The position numbers and the translations under genes were made by a program. Below the pieces are notes generated by a model. That model made no database searches, was not told the DNA's origin, and saw nothing but the letters and a program-made list of their open reading frames with translations. Below, in pieces: positions 50,920 through 61,650 of a DNA stretch of 64,000 nucleotides (position 1 is its first letter; every line of letters starts with the position of its first letter). Source of the stretch: Salinibacterium sp. G-O1 (GTDB lineage: Bacteria; Actinomycetota; Actinomycetes; Actinomycetales; Microbacteriaceae); the NCBI RefSeq assembly GCF_030063305.1, contig NZ_JASISV010000003.1:62001-126000 (forward strand), written 5' to 3'.

Positions 50920-52170
50920 CTAGGCGCTTCTGGGTGCCGCCCGCAGGGGGGCGCGCACGGGGGAGGCCCACAGACCGGCCAGGCGCACGGCTCGAAGTGC
51001 GGTGAACAGCTCGGCTGCCTGGGCTGGTTTCGACACGGAACGACCGGTCATCTCTGCGATTCGACCGAGGCGATGGAGGACGGTGTTGCGATGACAGTGA
51101 AGCTGCCGGCCGCACTCAGCGGTCGAGCCGTCGGTGGCGAACCAGCATTCGAGCGTATCGAGCAGCACCCGTGCATCGTCGTGGTCGAGCTCGGCCAGTG
51201 CGCCGAGTACACCGTCACGAAGCTCGGCAGCGTAGGCCGGCTGCGACACGAGCATGGTGTCGATGGGTGCTGCGCCGTAGAGGTGCACCCCGACCGCGGC
51301 GGGGGCGATGCAGCGCATCGCGAGGAGCGCCTGCCGCACGGCAAGAGGGGCGCGCTCGAGCGACTCTAGGGGCAGGCTGGTGCCGATTCGTGAACTGACG
51401 CTTCCGGAAAGGGCGTGCGCTGCGGCGGAGGGGTCGACACCCGCGCCGCTCCCCAGCAGCCCCAGATACTCGCCCTTCCATGGGGCCCAGGCTGAGCTGA
51501 CCCCCATTGACCGCAGTCGTTCGATGATGGCGGGAAGCGGGTCGATGTCCGAGCGCCGCAGTTCGACCGCGAGCACGACATAGCTTGCCTGGTCGGGAAG
51601 ACCGAGCGATCGCACCGCTCGACCGACGTCGCCCGAGAATTCGCCATCGAGGAGGGCGAGCAGCATGACGCTGTTGTTTTTCTGGTCTTTGCGGTCCCGT
51701 TCGTCCACGACTTCCCGATAGGTCTCTGCTGCCGCATTCGAGTACCGGTCGATGATGCCCCAGACGTCGGACGATGCGGCGAGCAGAGCGGTGGCGAGTT
51801 CGGGGGTCGTCGCCTTCGCCATTGCTGCATCCCAGAGGTGCAGGCCGGCGAGCCGGTAGGCGTGCAGCAGGCTCGCCATCGGGATGCCGTTCTCGGCCTT
51901 GACTCGGCCTGCGTGGCGGGGGGCGTCGAGCGAGTCGTTGATGCCCAGCAGGCACTGCAGGATCGCCTCGAGGTTGTCGTGCACGATACCTTCGAGCACG
52001 CCAGCGGCGAGCACGCTCTCGGCATAGTCATGCTCGCCATTGATGATCTGGTCGACGATGGCGTCTGACAGGTCGTCGACCGAGTCGATCATGCCCGAGA
52101 AGAGCTCGCGAGCGGCCTCCACCCTGGCGTCAGGGGTCGGCAGGCTCTGCGGCGCTCCATTGCGTTCCAT
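50920..52170 (-). CDS. PucR/CdaR-type transcriptional regulator
   Basis: 416 residues. A helical N-terminal half (RsbRD-like sensor, about 20-170), a central GGDEF-like region, then the PucR C-terminal [22 protein letters not shown] and [21 protein letters not shown] 52170 was chosen because TACACT sits 6 nt before it. It is divergent from an aldehyde dehydrogenase / acyl-CoA ligase / GMC oxidoreductase operon and most likely activates it in response to the growth substrate. Confidence 0.85.
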   Translation of the reverse strand: MERNGAPQSLPTPDARVEAARELFSGMIDSVDDLSDAIVDQIINGEHDYAESVLAAGVLEGIVHDNLEAILQCLLGINDSLDAPRHAGRVKAENGIPMASLLHAYRLAGLHLWDAAMAKATTPELATALLAASSDVWGIIDRYSNAAAETYREVVDERDRKDQKNNSVMLLALLDGEFSGDVGRAVRSLGLPDQASYVVLAVELRRSDIDPLPAIIERLRSMGVSSAWAPWKGEYLGLLGSGAGVDPSAAAHALSGSVSSRIGTSLPLESLERAPLAVRQALLAMRCIAPAAVGVHLYGAAPIDTMLVSQPAYAAELRDGVLGALAELDHDDARVLLDTLECWFATDGSTAECGRQLHCHRNTVLHRLGRIAEMTGRSVSKPAQAAELFTALRAVRLAGLWASPVRAPLRAAPRSA

Positions 52171-52176
52171 GCGTTC

Positions 52177-52182
52177 AGTGTA
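52177..52182 (-). promoter_or_regulatory. Putative -10 of the PucR gene (leaderless type)
   Basis: TACACT on the minus strand, 6 nt before ATG 52170. Confidence 0.45.
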
Positions 52183-52203
52183 TCCGGCGGGCACCCCGAC
52201 CCG

Positions 52204-52311
52204 TTGTGCGGCTGCACAATGACAGCGGCCGAAGTCGCAGCGGCGGCCTATCGCTATCAGCCGCCCGGGAGCCGAAACTGGGCTGATACCGCGACCCTGC
52301 ATTTGGGTCGC
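52204..52311. promoter_or_regulatory. Two candidate operators in the PucR / aldehyde dehydrogenase divergent region
   Basis: TTGTGC-x4-GCACAA at 52204-52219 and GCGACCC-x7-GGGTCGC at 52291-52311 are perfect inverted repeats within the 167-bp interval. One or both are likely sites for the PucR protein or the TetR protein of the cluster. Confidence 0.45.
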
Positions 52312-52337
52312 CGTCAGGCAACAATCAAGGGAGATTG

Positions 52338-54089
52338 ATGACTACCACCGAGCCCACGTCGAAGGTGCGGGCCGTTCCCGCGCTCGACCAGCAGCAGCGC
52401 GACGACCTCGATGCCACCATCATCGAGCTGGCCTCGGGGGCAGAGCGTTGGGCGGCCACCGCGCTTGCCGAGCGAGCCGGACTGCTTGCGGCTGTGCACG
52501 CAGCGATGACCGAGACCGCCCAGGAGTGGGCTGAGACTGCCGCCGCGATCAAGGGGCTGGATCCGTCATCCCAGCTCGTCGGAGAAGAGTGGATCGCCGG
52601 CCCGTATGCGAGCCTCGCCGGGGCGGGAACACTAGCCCATTCCGTGGCTGCGCTCGCTGCGGGAGAAAGTCCTCTCGCCAAGGCTCAATTCGGCTCGGCC
52701 CCCGGCGGTCGCATCACCATTCCGGTGCTTCCGAGGAACGGGCACGAATGGTTACTGCTGCACGGTTTCAGCGCAGAGGTATGGATGGCTCCGGGGCGTA
52801 CCGCCGGCCAGATACGAGCCAGCGCCGGTCTCGGTGAGCTCACGCCGACAATCTCGGGCGGGGTGGGGCTCGTCCTCGGCGCCGGCAACATCACCTCGAT
52901 CCCCCCGCTGGATGTGTTGTACGAGATCGTCGCGAACAACCGGTCGGTGCTGCTCAAGCTCAACCCGGTCATGGCAGACATGAAGCCGGTTTTCGATAAG
53001 GCACTGGCCCCGCTGATCGATTTTGGGGTGCTTCGCATCGTGCAGGGTGCCGGGGATGTTGGGGCGTATCTGACCCGGCACGACGGCATTGCACACGTGC
53101 ACATCACCGGGAGTGCGGCGACCCACGATGCCATCGTGTGGGGAACGGGGGAGGACGCAGCGGCCAGGAAGGCGATCGGCGTTCCGCTGCTGTCGAAGCC
53201 CATCACAAGTGAACTCGGCGGAGTATCGCCCATCATCATCGTGCCGAGCGAGTGGACGACGCGCGACCTGCGCTACCAGGCCGAGCACGTCGTCACCCAG
53301 CGCCTCCACAATGGCGGATACAACTGCATTGCCGGTCAGGTTGTCGTGGTCAGCAGCAGCTGGCCGCAGAAGAACGCGTTCCTTGCCGAACTGCGCCGCG
53401 CCCTGGCGGCAGCCCCTCAGCGCCCCGCATGGTATCCGGGCAGCAATGGGCGGCTCGAGGCGGCCTCGGCCGCCTATCCGGGTGGTGAACGGATGGGTAA
53501 AGACGGCTGTCGCCTGCTAATCGACGTGAAAGCCGACGATGACGCATCCAACGTGATCACGACCGAGTACTTCTCCCCGGTGCTCGGCGTGGTGGAGGTG
53601 CCGGGCACGGGGCAAGCTTTCCTCGACGCCGTCGTCGCGCTCGCCAACGACGAATTCGTCGGAACCCTCGGTGCCAACCTGATCGTCGAGCCCAGGGTCA
53701 TCCGGGAGCTGGGCAGCGGATTCCTCGACGCTATCGCCCGACTGCGCTACGGCACCATCGCCATCAACGCGTGGACCGGTCTCGGCTTCCTCACCGCGAC
53801 GGCATCGTGGGGTGCCTTCCCGGGTGCCACGATCGAGGATGTGCAGAGCGGCATCGGGACCGTGCACAACGCGCTGCTCATCGATCGGCCCGAGCGCACC
53901 GTCGTTCGCGGACCGTTCCGGCCGTTCCCGCGATCGTTTGCGCACGGTGAGTTCACGCTGTTCCCGAAACCCCCGTGGTTCGTCCAGGCGCGTTCCGCGG
54001 CCACCACGGGCCGTCGCCTCGCCGGGTTCGCGGCCAAGCCGTCCTGGCTCAAAATGCCGGCGATCTTCCTCGCCGCCTTCCGCGCGTAA
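52338..54089 (+). CDS. Aldehyde dehydrogenase family protein (long form)
   Basis: 583 residues, longer than the usual 480-500. [15 protein letters not shown] is the NAD-binding region, [13 protein letters not shown] holds the general-base Glu and [11 protein letters not shown] the catalytic Cys near residue 330. The extra length is an N-terminal helical stretch and a C-terminal arm. AAGGGAG lies 4 nt before ATG 52338; a TTG at 52335 is less likely. First of three genes that would take an alcohol to aldehyde, acid and CoA ester. Confidence 0.87.
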   Translation: MTTTEPTSKVRAVPALDQQQRDDLDATIIELASGAERWAATALAERAGLLAAVHAAMTETAQEWAETAAAIKGLDPSSQLVGEEWIAGPYASLAGAGTLAHSVAALAAGESPLAKAQFGSAPGGRITIPVLPRNGHEWLLLHGFSAEVWMAPGRTAGQIRASAGLGELTPTISGGVGLVLGAGNITSIPPLDVLYEIVANNRSVLLKLNPVMADMKPVFDKALAPLIDFGVLRIVQGAGDVGAYLTRHDGIAHVHITGSAATHDAIVWGTGEDAAARKAIGVPLLSKPITSELGGVSPIIIVPSEWTTRDLRYQAEHVVTQRLHNGGYNCIAGQVVVVSSSWPQKNAFLAELRRALAAAPQRPAWYPGSNGRLEAASAAYPGGERMGKDGCRLLIDVKADDDASNVITTEYFSPVLGVVEVPGTGQAFLDAVVALANDEFVGTLGANLIVEPRVIRELGSGFLDAIARLRYGTIAINAWTGLGFLTATASWGAFPGATIEDVQSGIGTVHNALLIDRPERTVVRGPFRPFPRSFAHGEFTLFPKPPWFVQARSAATTGRRLAGFAAKPSWLKMPAIFLAAFRA

Positions 54090-54136
54090 GCGTCGCATTC
54101 CCCCACCGATCATCCAGAACAAGAAGGCGAGTCGCC

Positions 54137-55723
54137 ATGTTCAGCAGTCCTTTCCCCGACGTCGAGATCCCGGATCTCAGCGTGTTCGACTACCTCTTCG
54201 GGTCGCTCGACGGCGCATCCGCTGACCGCGTTGCCCTCACCGACGGCGCGACGGGGGAGACCACCACGTACGGCGAGCTCGTTAGTCAGGTGGAAGCGGT
54301 GGCGGGCGCGCTCTCCGCTCGGGGCATCGGAGTGGGTAGCGTCGTCGCGCTGCACTCCCCGAATCGTCCGGCTTTCGCGGTGGCGTTCCATGGGATCCTG
54401 CGATCGGGGGCGACGGCAACGACGGTCAATGCGCTATCCACGGCCGGGGAGATGGCGACGCAGCTCGCCGACTCGAAAGCGGTCGCGATCATCGCCGCGG
54501 ATGCCCTGTTCGCCGTTGCCGCTGAAGCTGGCGCGCTCGCTGGGGTGCCGGCCGACAGCATCCTCAGCCTCGGGGAGGTCGAGGGGCACCAGAGCCTCGC
54601 CGATCTGGTCGGTGAGGCGCGCACAGCGCCCGAGGTGACGTTCGATCCGGCGACGCACCTGGCGGTGCTGCCATACAGTTCGGGCACGACGGGGAAGGCG
54701 AAGGGCGTCATGCTGACGCACCGCAACCTCGTGGCGAACGTCGCACAGTCTGCGCCCATCGTCGGTGTCTCTGCCGACGATCGCGTTCTGGCCGTGCTCC
54801 CGTTCTTCCATATCTATGGCATGACCGTGCTGCTCAATATCGCTCTCGCGCAGCGGACGACCCTGGTGACGATGGGGCGATTCGATCTCGCCGAATTCCT
54901 CCGTCTCATCCAGTCCGAACGCGTCACCTACGTCTTCATTGCTCCTCCCATCGCGGTGGCGCTGGCGAAGCATCCTCTGGTCGCCGAATACGACCTGACG
55001 AGCCTGCGCACGGTGTTCTCCGGAGCGGCGCCCCTCGATGGCGTCATCGGAGGTGCGGTGTCGGAACGCCTGAACTGCGAGGTGCTGCAGGGCTACGGGA
55101 TGACCGAAATGAGCCCGGTGTCACACGCCATGCCCCGAGGTCGCACCGACATTCCCCTGAACTCGGTCGGACTCACGGTGCCGAACATGCAGTGCCGTAT
55201 CGTCGACCCGCTCACCGGTGACGACATCGACGTGCCGACTGAGGGTGTGAGCGAGCCCGGCGAACTGCTGTGTCGCGGGCCGAACATCATGGTCGGCTAC
55301 CTCGGCAACGACGAGGCGACCCACGCGACCCTCGACGCCGACGGATTCCTGCACACCGGCGACATCGCGACGGTCAGCGCAGAAGGGTACGTGACGGTCG
55401 TCGACCGGCTCAAGGAACTCATCAAGTACAAGGGATACCAGGTGGCGCCGGCAGAACTCGAGGCGTTGCTGCTCGGCCATCCGGAGATTGCGGATGCCGC
55501 GGTCATCGGCGTGCTGGATGCGGACGGCGAGGAGGTGCCCAAGGCGTTCCTCAAGCTGCAGCCCGAGTCGACGATCACCGGAGACGAGGTCATGGCGTGG
55601 GTGGCCGAGCGGGTGGCACCGCACAAGAAGGTACGTCAGGTGGAAATGATCGACCTCATCCCGAAGTCGGCGTCAGGCAAGATCCTGCGCAAGGATCTTC
55701 GGACACAAGGAGCACCAGCATGA
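54137..55723 (+). CDS. Acyl-CoA synthetase (4-coumarate-CoA-ligase-like)
   Basis: 528 residues, ANL superfamily. P-loop PYSSGTTGKAKGVMLTH, A5 QGYGMTEMSPVSH, A7 FLHTGDIATV, A8 VDRLKELIKYKGYQVAPAELE, terminal lysine in KSASGKILRKDL. The A8 and A10 forms are those of 4CL/firefly-luciferase-like ligases. It would form the CoA thioester of the acid made by the dehydrogenase. It overlaps the GMC gene by 4 nt (ATGA). Ribosome site AAGGCGAG. Confidence 0.9.
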   Translation: MFSSPFPDVEIPDLSVFDYLFGSLDGASADRVALTDGATGETTTYGELVSQVEAVAGALSARGIGVGSVVALHSPNRPAFAVAFHGILRSGATATTVNALSTAGEMATQLADSKAVAIIAADALFAVAAEAGALAGVPADSILSLGEVEGHQSLADLVGEARTAPEVTFDPATHLAVLPYSSGTTGKAKGVMLTHRNLVANVAQSAPIVGVSADDRVLAVLPFFHIYGMTVLLNIALAQRTTLVTMGRFDLAEFLRLIQSERVTYVFIAPPIAVALAKHPLVAEYDLTSLRTVFSGAAPLDGVIGGAVSERLNCEVLQGYGMTEMSPVSHAMPRGRTDIPLNSVGLTVPNMQCRIVDPLTGDDIDVPTEGVSEPGELLCRGPNIMVGYLGNDEATHATLDADGFLHTGDIATVSAEGYVTVVDRLKELIKYKGYQVAPAELEALLLGHPEIADAAVIGVLDADGEEVPKAFLKLQPESTITGDEVMAWVAERVAPHKKVRQVEMIDLIPKSASGKILRKDLRTQGAPA

Positions 55724-57348
55724 ACACCAGCACTGAAGTGTTCGACTACATCGTCGTGGGCGCAGGATCGGCGGGGGCTGCGGTCGCCGCTCGCCTGACC
55801 GAAGACGCGAGCATCACGGTGCTGTTGCTCGAGGCCGGCGGGGGTGACGACAAGCAGGAGATCATCATCCCGGCGGCGTTTCCAAAGCTGTTCAAATCGG
55901 ATGCTGACTGGAATTACCAGACCGAGCCGCAGGGCGAGCTCGAGGGGCGTTCGATTTACTGGCCTCGCGGCAAGGTGCTCGGCGGTTCGTCCTCCATCAA
56001 CGCGATGATGTGGGTGCGCGGATTCGCGGCCGACTACGACCACTGGGCGACGCTCGCTGGCGCCGACTGGTCGTACGAGGCATTGTTGCCCTACTTCCGC
56101 AAGGCGGAGGCGGTCGAGGGCAACACCGATCCGGATCAGGGCACGGACGGTGCGGTGTCGATCTCGCATCAGCGCAGTCCGCGATCTCACACCGCGACCT
56201 TCCTTGAGGCTGCGGTTGAGGCTGGCCTGCCCCTCGTTGCTCCGAACTCGGCGAACCCTGAAGGGGTGAGCCAGACGATGGTGAGCCAGCGCGGCGGCAT
56301 GCGGCACAACACTGCGGAGGCCTACCTCGCACCGGCAGCCGAGCGCGCCAATCTCGTGGTTCGCACCGGGGCTCACGCCACTCGCGTGCTCTTCGAGGGA
56401 TCACGCGCCGTGGGCGTCGAGTATCTCAGCGATGGTGCCACGACCTCAGCCTCGGCGCGGCGCGAGATCGTGCTGAGTGGGGGAGCGGTGAACACGCCCC
56501 AACTGCTCATGCTGTCCGGTATTGGCGACGCCGACCATTTGCGTGCAGTCGGCATCCCCGTGCTCGTCGATGCCCCCGAGGTGGGCGCGAACATGCGTGA
56601 CCACCTGTTCGCGGCGCTCGCAGTGGATGCCGACGACGACACCCTCTTCGCGGCAGAGACGGAGGAGCAGCTCAGCGACTTCGTCGCGCAGCAGCGTGGC
56701 ATGCTTACCTCCAACGTCGCGGAGGCCTACGGCTTTGTCAAGACCGACCCCACACTGGCGCATCCCGACATCGAAGTACTGTTCGCCGCTGTGCCGTACA
56801 TCGGCGAGGGACTTGTCGCCGCCCCCCGGCACGGCGTCAGCGTCGGTGCGATTCTGCTGCGGCCCAAGAGCCGTGGCAGCGTGCGGCTCGCATCCTCCGA
56901 TCCGCTTGCCAAACCACTCATCGACCCCAACTACCTGACGGACGCGGACGGTGACGACCGCGCCACGCTGCTCGCCGGGCTCGAGGTGTGCGAGCGCATC
57001 CTTGCCGCGAAAGCGTTCGCGCCGACGCGTGGCGATGGGCGGTTCATCCAGCCAGCCGGATCAGATGCGCAGGCTCCTGCCGATCGCGACGCAACGGTGA
57101 TCGACAAGTTTTCGCAGACCCTCTACCACCCGACGAGCACCGCCCGGATGGGATCGGATCCTGGATCGGTGGTCGACCCTGAGCTGCGCGTTCGAGGGGT
57201 GCAGGCGCTTCGCATCGCCGACGCGTCGATCATGCCTGAGATCATCCGCGGCCACACCAACGCGCCATCCATCATCATCGGTGAGAAGGCGGCCGACCTG
57301 CTGCTCGCGTCAGTGCCGGCCGTCGAGAGCGCGGCTCTGGCTCATTGA
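55720..57348 (+). CDS. GMC-family FAD-dependent alcohol oxidoreductase
   Basis: 542 residues. FAD loop YIVVGAGSAGAAVAARL, GMC signature 1 RGKVLGGSSSINAMMWVRG, signature 2 GGAVNTPQLLMLSGIG, catalytic His in YHPTSTARMG and Asn in HTNAPSIIIGEKAAD. It fits choline-, aliphatic-alcohol- and polyethylene-glycol-dehydrogenase types. It oxidises the primary alcohol that the aldehyde dehydrogenase and ligase then process; gene order is the reverse of the reaction order. Confidence 0.92.
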   Translation: MNTSTEVFDYIVVGAGSAGAAVAARLTEDASITVLLLEAGGGDDKQEIIIPAAFPKLFKSDADWNYQTEPQGELEGRSIYWPRGKVLGGSSSINAMMWVRGFAADYDHWATLAGADWSYEALLPYFRKAEAVEGNTDPDQGTDGAVSISHQRSPRSHTATFLEAAVEAGLPLVAPNSANPEGVSQTMVSQRGGMRHNTAEAYLAPAAERANLVVRTGAHATRVLFEGSRAVGVEYLSDGATTSASARREIVLSGGAVNTPQLLMLSGIGDADHLRAVGIPVLVDAPEVGANMRDHLFAALAVDADDDTLFAAETEEQLSDFVAQQRGMLTSNVAEAYGFVKTDPTLAHPDIEVLFAAVPYIGEGLVAAPRHGVSVGAILLRPKSRGSVRLASSDPLAKPLIDPNYLTDADGDDRATLLAGLEVCERILAAKAFAPTRGDGRFIQPAGSDAQAPADRDATVIDKFSQTLYHPTSTARMGSDPGSVVDPELRVRGVQALRIADASIMPEIIRGHTNAPSIIIGEKAADLLLASVPAVESAALAH

Positions 57349-57361
57349 ATCGCGTGCAGAG

Positions 57362-57985
57362 ATGAAGATCGCGCTTCACCGCTCCTCCACCAGACGCAGA
57401 ATCACGGTCGCGGCCAGGGTCGCTCTCGCGACCGGCGGCGGTGTGAACCAGCGGCTGGTGAGCGATGTGTGTGAGCAGGTGGGGCTTCATCCGCACGCGT
57501 TCCGGTCGCTGTTTCCCACCGACGACGTTCTGCTCGATGCGGTGAACGAACTTCTGGTCGAGGAGTGCGCGGAGCGGCTTCGGGGAGGGGTCTCGGCATT
57601 CGCGCCGACAGGCGGCGATTCAGGATGCGCGGAGGCTGCGCTCGCGCTCGCGCGGTCCTGGCCGCTCGACCGCAGCGCGATGATCATCCGTGCCGACCGC
57701 AGATTCCGTGCCCTGCACAGGGGTGAGGGCGATCGCACGGTAACCGCTGCCGAGCGTCGGTTCGTGGAGGTTCTCACCAGCGTGTTCGACCTGCTTCTGC
57801 TCAAACTCGACCGCACATTCAGCTGGAACCCGACTCTGGCCGTTCGGGTGATTCTCGACACCTGGGAGCGATCGTTCGAGGCGTGGCTTCTCGACGGGCA
57901 CACCGAGTCGACCTTCTCCCAGTCTCCCTACATCGCCAGGACGCTGCCGGCCCTGCTCGAGCAGGTCAGCGAACCCACGTCGTAG
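57362..57985 (+). CDS. TetR-like transcriptional regulator
   Basis: 207 residues. The N-terminal HTH lies at about residues 11-55 (RRRITVAARVALATGGGVNQRLVSDVC... / HPHAFRSLFPTDDVLLDAV) and deviates from classical TetR (longer ALATGGG turn). A helical ligand domain with a WERSFEAWLL helix follows. The ATG is 13 bp after the GMC stop, so it is co-transcribed with the catabolic genes and probably controls them in addition to PucR. Confidence 0.75.
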   Translation: MKIALHRSSTRRRITVAARVALATGGGVNQRLVSDVCEQVGLHPHAFRSLFPTDDVLLDAVNELLVEECAERLRGGVSAFAPTGGDSGCAEAALALARSWPLDRSAMIIRADRRFRALHRGEGDRTVTAAERRFVEVLTSVFDLLLLKLDRTFSWNPTLAVRVILDTWERSFEAWLLDGHTESTFSQSPYIARTLPALLEQVSEPTS

Positions 57986-58007
57986 TCGGTTTGGGGCCTG
58001 CCGCCGC

Positions 58008-58013
58008 TACGCT
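58008..58013 (+). promoter_or_regulatory. Putative -10 of nagB (leaderless type)
   Basis: TACGCT, 6 nt before ATG 58020. Confidence 0.45.
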
Positions 58014-58019
58014 GGCCTG

Positions 58020-58790
58020 ATGGCTGAGGTAGTGATTGTTGGTTCGGTGGATGCCGCGGGCGAGGTAGCAGCGGATGCGATCGAGCAGCTCGTGCTGCGC
58101 AAACCGCGAGCGGTGCTGGGGCTCGCGACGGGCTCGACCCCGCTGACGACGTGGCGTGCGCTCGCCGCCCGCAACCTCGACCTCTCCGAGGTGCGGGGGT
58201 TCGCGCTCGACGAGTACGTGGGTCTTCCTGCCGGACATCCGGAAAGCTACCGGTCGGTCATCACGCGCGAAGTGGTCGAACCGCTCGGGCTTACCCCGTC
58301 GCTGGTGCGCGTGCCCGCCGACGACGGCCCCATCGAGACCGCCGGCGTCGACTATGAAGCCGCTATCGAGGAGGCGGGCGGAATCGACCTGCAGATTCTC
58401 GGGATCGGCCGCACCGGACACATCGGGTTCAACGAACCCGGGTCATCATTCGCGTCTCTGACCCGGATGAAGACGCTGACGGAGCAGACCCGACGCGACA
58501 ACGCGCGTTTCTTCGATTCGCCGGAGCAGGTTCCGTTGCACTGCATCACGCAGGGGCTCGGCACGATCATGCGGGCACGGCACCTGGTGCTGCTCGCCTT
58601 CGGCGAGGCCAAAGCGTCGGCTCTCGCGGGCGCGGTGGAGGGCCCGCTGACGGCCTCGCTTCCGGGCTCCGTGATCCAGCTGCACCCGCAGGTGACAGTC
58701 ATCGTCGACGAGGCAGCGGCCTCAGAGCTGGTGTACGCCGACTACTACCGTTACGCGTGGAAGAACCGCCTCGCCTGGGAGCAGATCTAA
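58020..58790 (+). CDS. nagB: Glucosamine-6-phosphate deaminase
   Basis: 256 residues. It converts GlcN-6-P to fructose-6-phosphate and ammonia. ATGSTPLTTW is the phosphate loop, FALDEYVGL holds the catalytic Asp, and GIGRTGHIGFNEPGSSFASLTR has the His/Glu site. Fructose-6-phosphate is a substrate of the phosphoketolase encoded next to it. The stop overlaps that of the convergent PPOX gene. Confidence 0.93.
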   Translation: MAEVVIVGSVDAAGEVAADAIEQLVLRKPRAVLGLATGSTPLTTWRALAARNLDLSEVRGFALDEYVGLPAGHPESYRSVITREVVEPLGLTPSLVRVPADDGPIETAGVDYEAAIEEAGGIDLQILGIGRTGHIGFNEPGSSFASLTRMKTLTEQTRRDNARFFDSPEQVPLHCITQGLGTIMRARHLVLLAFGEAKASALAGAVEGPLTASLPGSVIQLHPQVTVIVDEAAASELVYADYYRYAWKNRLAWEQI

Positions 58791-59242
58791 CCGCGTGCAC
58801 CCGGTCGCGCCTTGTCGCGAGTCTGCTTAAACCGTCGTCCCGTGATCGATGACGGCACGATCTGGATGTAGTTCCACTTCGACGACGAGGTCATCGTCGC
58901 AAGTTCGAGAACCCCGGAATCGACGATGTCGGTGTCGTACGACATCCGCGTGGCTTCGCCGTGGATCACGACGCTCCAGTGGGTTCGTCGACGACTTCCG
59001 TCGATCTCGAAGGCGACAGACGATGCGTTTGCGATGTCGACAAGCTTCGAGCCGGGGGCGCTGCGCAGATAAACAGCGCCATTCTTGACCGTGAAATTGA
59101 CGGGGAAGATGTCGACGCCATCACCCGCGCGGGCCGCAAGCCGACCGACCGGCGCGGCCTCGAGCAGTGCCCAGCACTCGTCGGTGTCCAGTTCGTCGAC
59201 CCGATCGGTTTCTTCGGGGGTGAGCCATGGTTTGTTGGGCAT
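58787..59242 (-). CDS. Pyridoxamine 5'-phosphate oxidase-family (split-barrel flavin) protein
   Basis: 151 residues. LEAAPVGRLAARAGDGVDIFPVNFTV and VAFEID...WSVVIHGEA are the split-barrel FMN/F420-binding marks. Such proteins are members of the DosR regulon in mycobacteria, where their substrates are mostly unknown. The start is coupled to the phosphoketolase stop (1-nt overlap at 59242), so the two are one transcript behind the DevR-like boxes. Confidence 0.85.
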   Translation of the reverse strand: MPNKPWLTPEETDRVDELDTDECWALLEAAPVGRLAARAGDGVDIFPVNFTVKNGAVYLRSAPGSKLVDIANASSVAFEIDGSRRRTHWSVVIHGEATRMSYDTDIVDSGVLELATMTSSSKWNYIQIVPSSITGRRFKQTRDKARPGARG

Positions 59243-61650
59243 TAGTCAGTCTCTCTCTCGTTGAGCCAACCCCAGTCTGTGACTTCCGGGCTGTCTTCAC
59301 CGTTCTCGTACGCATAGGCTCGCAGCCTCGATCGCTCGTCGTCAAAGAACTCGACGAGGCTGCCGTAGCGATCCTCGAGGTTCGGGATGCGGCGGATGAC
59401 GTTCATCGCGATGCTGTACCGGTCGACGTCATTCATCATGAGCATGTCGAATGGCGTGGTCGTCGTGCCCTTTTCGCAGAATCCGAGCACGTGGAAGTTG
59501 TCGTGATTCGTCTGCTTATACGTGAGCTGATGGATGAGTGACGGGTACCCGTGGAACGCGAAGATGACCGGTTTGCCGGTGGTGAAGATCGCGTCGAAGT
59601 CGCCCGTCGACATCCCGTGCGGATGCTGGGTGCTTGTCTGCAGTCTCATGAGGTCGATGACGTTGACGAAACGCACTGCGATGCCGGGGATGGCGTCGCG
59701 CAGCAGCCTCACGGCGGCCATGGCCTCAAGCGTCGGCACGTCTCCGGCGGAGGCGATGACGGCGTCCGGGGCGGTTCCTGGCTGCTCGGTGCCCGCCCAA
59801 TCCCAGATGCTGATGCCGCGCGCACCATGGTTGCGGGCCTCCGCAATGCTCAGCAACGTCGGCGCTGGCTGCTTACCTGCGACTATCACGTTGACGTAGT
59901 CGCGGGTGTTGAAGCAGTGTTCGGCGGTGACGAGCAGGGTGTTCGCGTCCGGTGGGAGGTAGACCCGCACGATGTCGGCACTTTTGTTGACCACATGATT
60001 GAGAAAACCGGGATCCTGATGAGAGAAGCCGTTGTGATCCTGTCGCCAGACGTGCGAGCTCAGCAGGTAGGTCAGCGATGCTATGGGTCGACGCCAGGGG
60101 ATATCGCGAGCCGATTCGAGCCACTTGGCGTGCTGGTTGAACATCGAGTCGACGACGTGGATGAAAGCCTCGTACGAGTTCATCAGGCCGTGGCGTCCGG
60201 TCAGGAGGTAGCCCTCGAGCAGCCCTTCGATGAGGTTCTCGCTGAGAATCTCGATGACCCGACCCTCGCGCGCGAGGTGCTCGTCGGTGGGCTCGGTGGT
60301 TCCCAGCCACTGCTTGTCGGTGACCTCATAGATTCCGTCGAGTCGATTCGACGCCGTCTCGTCTGGCCCGAACAGCCGGAACGTGTGGGGGTTCAGTCGT
60401 GCGACATCCGTGAGCCAGTTGCCCAACACCCGGGTTGCCTCGGCGGTCACGCCGCGCCCGGCGGTGATGTCGACGGCACGATTCTCGACGGGGGGCAGCA
60501 CGAGATTTTTGAGGAGGAGGCCTCCATTGGATGCGGGAAGGGCGCTCATCCGGTGTGCGCCCTGGGGTCGTATCGACGACAGAATCGGCATCGCGTAGCC
60601 GTCGTCGTCGAAGAGTTCCTCGGGCCGGTAGCTGAGCATCCAGGCTTCAAGCATGGCGAGGTGCTCAGGGTTCTCCGCGACCTTCGCGAGAGGAACCTGA
60701 TGGGAACGCCAGGTGCCCTCGACCGGCAGCCCGTCGACTTTCTTCGGCCCCGTCCAACCCTTGGGGGTGCGCAGGATGATCATGGGCCAGATCGGACGCG
60801 CCCCAGGCTCGGGGGTGCGAGCCGTGTTTCGGATCTCGCTGATGCGGTCTGCCGCGTACTCGAGGGCGGCAGCCATGGCGGCGTGCACGAGCATGGGGTC
60901 TTCCCCGTCGAATCCGCCGGAGACCAGAATCGGCTCATACCCGTAGCCTCGGAACAACTCCAGCAGCTCTGACTCGGGTATCCGGGCGAGCACGGAGGGG
61001 TTGGCGATCTTGTAGCCGTTGAGATTCAGGATGGGCAACACGACGCCGTCGGTGTCTGGGTTGAGAAATTTGTTGAGGTGCCAGCTGGCGGCGAGCGTGC
61101 CGGTCTCAGCTTCGCCATCGCCAACGACGCACGCGACCGTGAGTCCGGGATTGTCGAGAGCTGCGCCGAATGCGTGCACGAGGGAGTAGCCCAGTTCACC
61201 GCCCTCGTGGATCGAACCTGGGGTGCCGGGGGAGGCGTGCGAGGGGATTCCTCCCGGTGCCGAGAACTGGCGGAATAGGTCGAGCATTCCCGTGGCATCC
61301 TGCGAGATTCGAGGGAAGAGCTCTGAGTAGGTGCGGTCGAGCCAGGTGTTGGCGACCATTGCGGGCCCGCCGTGCCCGGGCCCCGCGATATAGAGCACGT
61401 CGAGAGACCGGCGCACGATCAGGTGGTTGAGATGCGCATAGATAAGGTTTAACGCAGGCGATGTTCCCCAGTGGCCGAGCAACCTCGGTTTGATGTGGGC
61501 AGGGGTGAGCGGCTCCCGGAGCAGTGCATTGCCGCGCAGATAGATCTGCCCCACTGTCAGGTAGTTGGCGGCCCGCCACCACGCGTCGATAACGTGCAAT
61601 GGTGACTCGGCGTCGAGCGTGCGCTGATGTGAGGGTGCTGACAACGTCAT
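59242..61650 (-). CDS. xfp: Phosphoketolase (xylulose-5-P / fructose-6-P)
   Basis: 802 residues, full length. A TPP enzyme that splits X5P or F6P with phosphate to acetyl-phosphate plus an aldose phosphate. [35 protein letters not shown], the TPP motif [15 protein letters not shown], and [12 protein letters not shown] are family marks. The ATG has no Shine-Dalgarno; TATGGT lies 6 nt before it inside a palindromic box. Adjacent DevR/DevS and PPOX genes point to induction in hypoxia or redox stress. Confidence 0.95.
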   Translation of the reverse strand: MTLSAPSHQRTLDAESPLHVIDAWWRAANYLTVGQIYLRGNALLREPLTPAHIKPRLLGHWGTSPALNLIYAHLNHLIVRRSLDVLYIAGPGHGGPAMVANTWLDRTYSELFPRISQDATGMLDLFRQFSAPGGIPSHASPGTPGSIHEGGELGYSLVHAFGAALDNPGLTVACVVGDGEAETGTLAASWHLNKFLNPDTDGVVLPILNLNGYKIANPSVLARIPESELLELFRGYGYEPILVSGGFDGEDPMLVHAAMAAALEYAADRISEIRNTARTPEPGARPIWPMIILRTPKGWTGPKKVDGLPVEGTWRSHQVPLAKVAENPEHLAMLEAWMLSYRPEELFDDDGYAMPILSSIRPQGAHRMSALPASNGGLLLKNLVLPPVENRAVDITAGRGVTAEATRVLGNWLTDVARLNPHTFRLFGPDETASNRLDGIYEVTDKQWLGTTEPTDEHLAREGRVIEILSENLIEGLLEGYLLTGRHGLMNSYEAFIHVVDSMFNQHAKWLESARDIPWRRPIASLTYLLSSHVWRQDHNGFSHQDPGFLNHVVNKSADIVRVYLPPDANTLLVTAEHCFNTRDYVNVIVAGKQPAPTLLSIAEARNHGARGISIWDWAGTEQPGTAPDAVIASAGDVPTLEAMAAVRLLRDAIPGIAVRFVNVIDLMRLQTSTQHPHGMSTGDFDAIFTTGKPVIFAFHGYPSLIHQLTYKQTNHDNFHVLGFCEKGTTTTPFDMLMMNDVDRYSIAMNVIRRIPNLEDRYGSLVEFFDDERSRLRAYAYENGEDSPEVTDWGWLNERETD

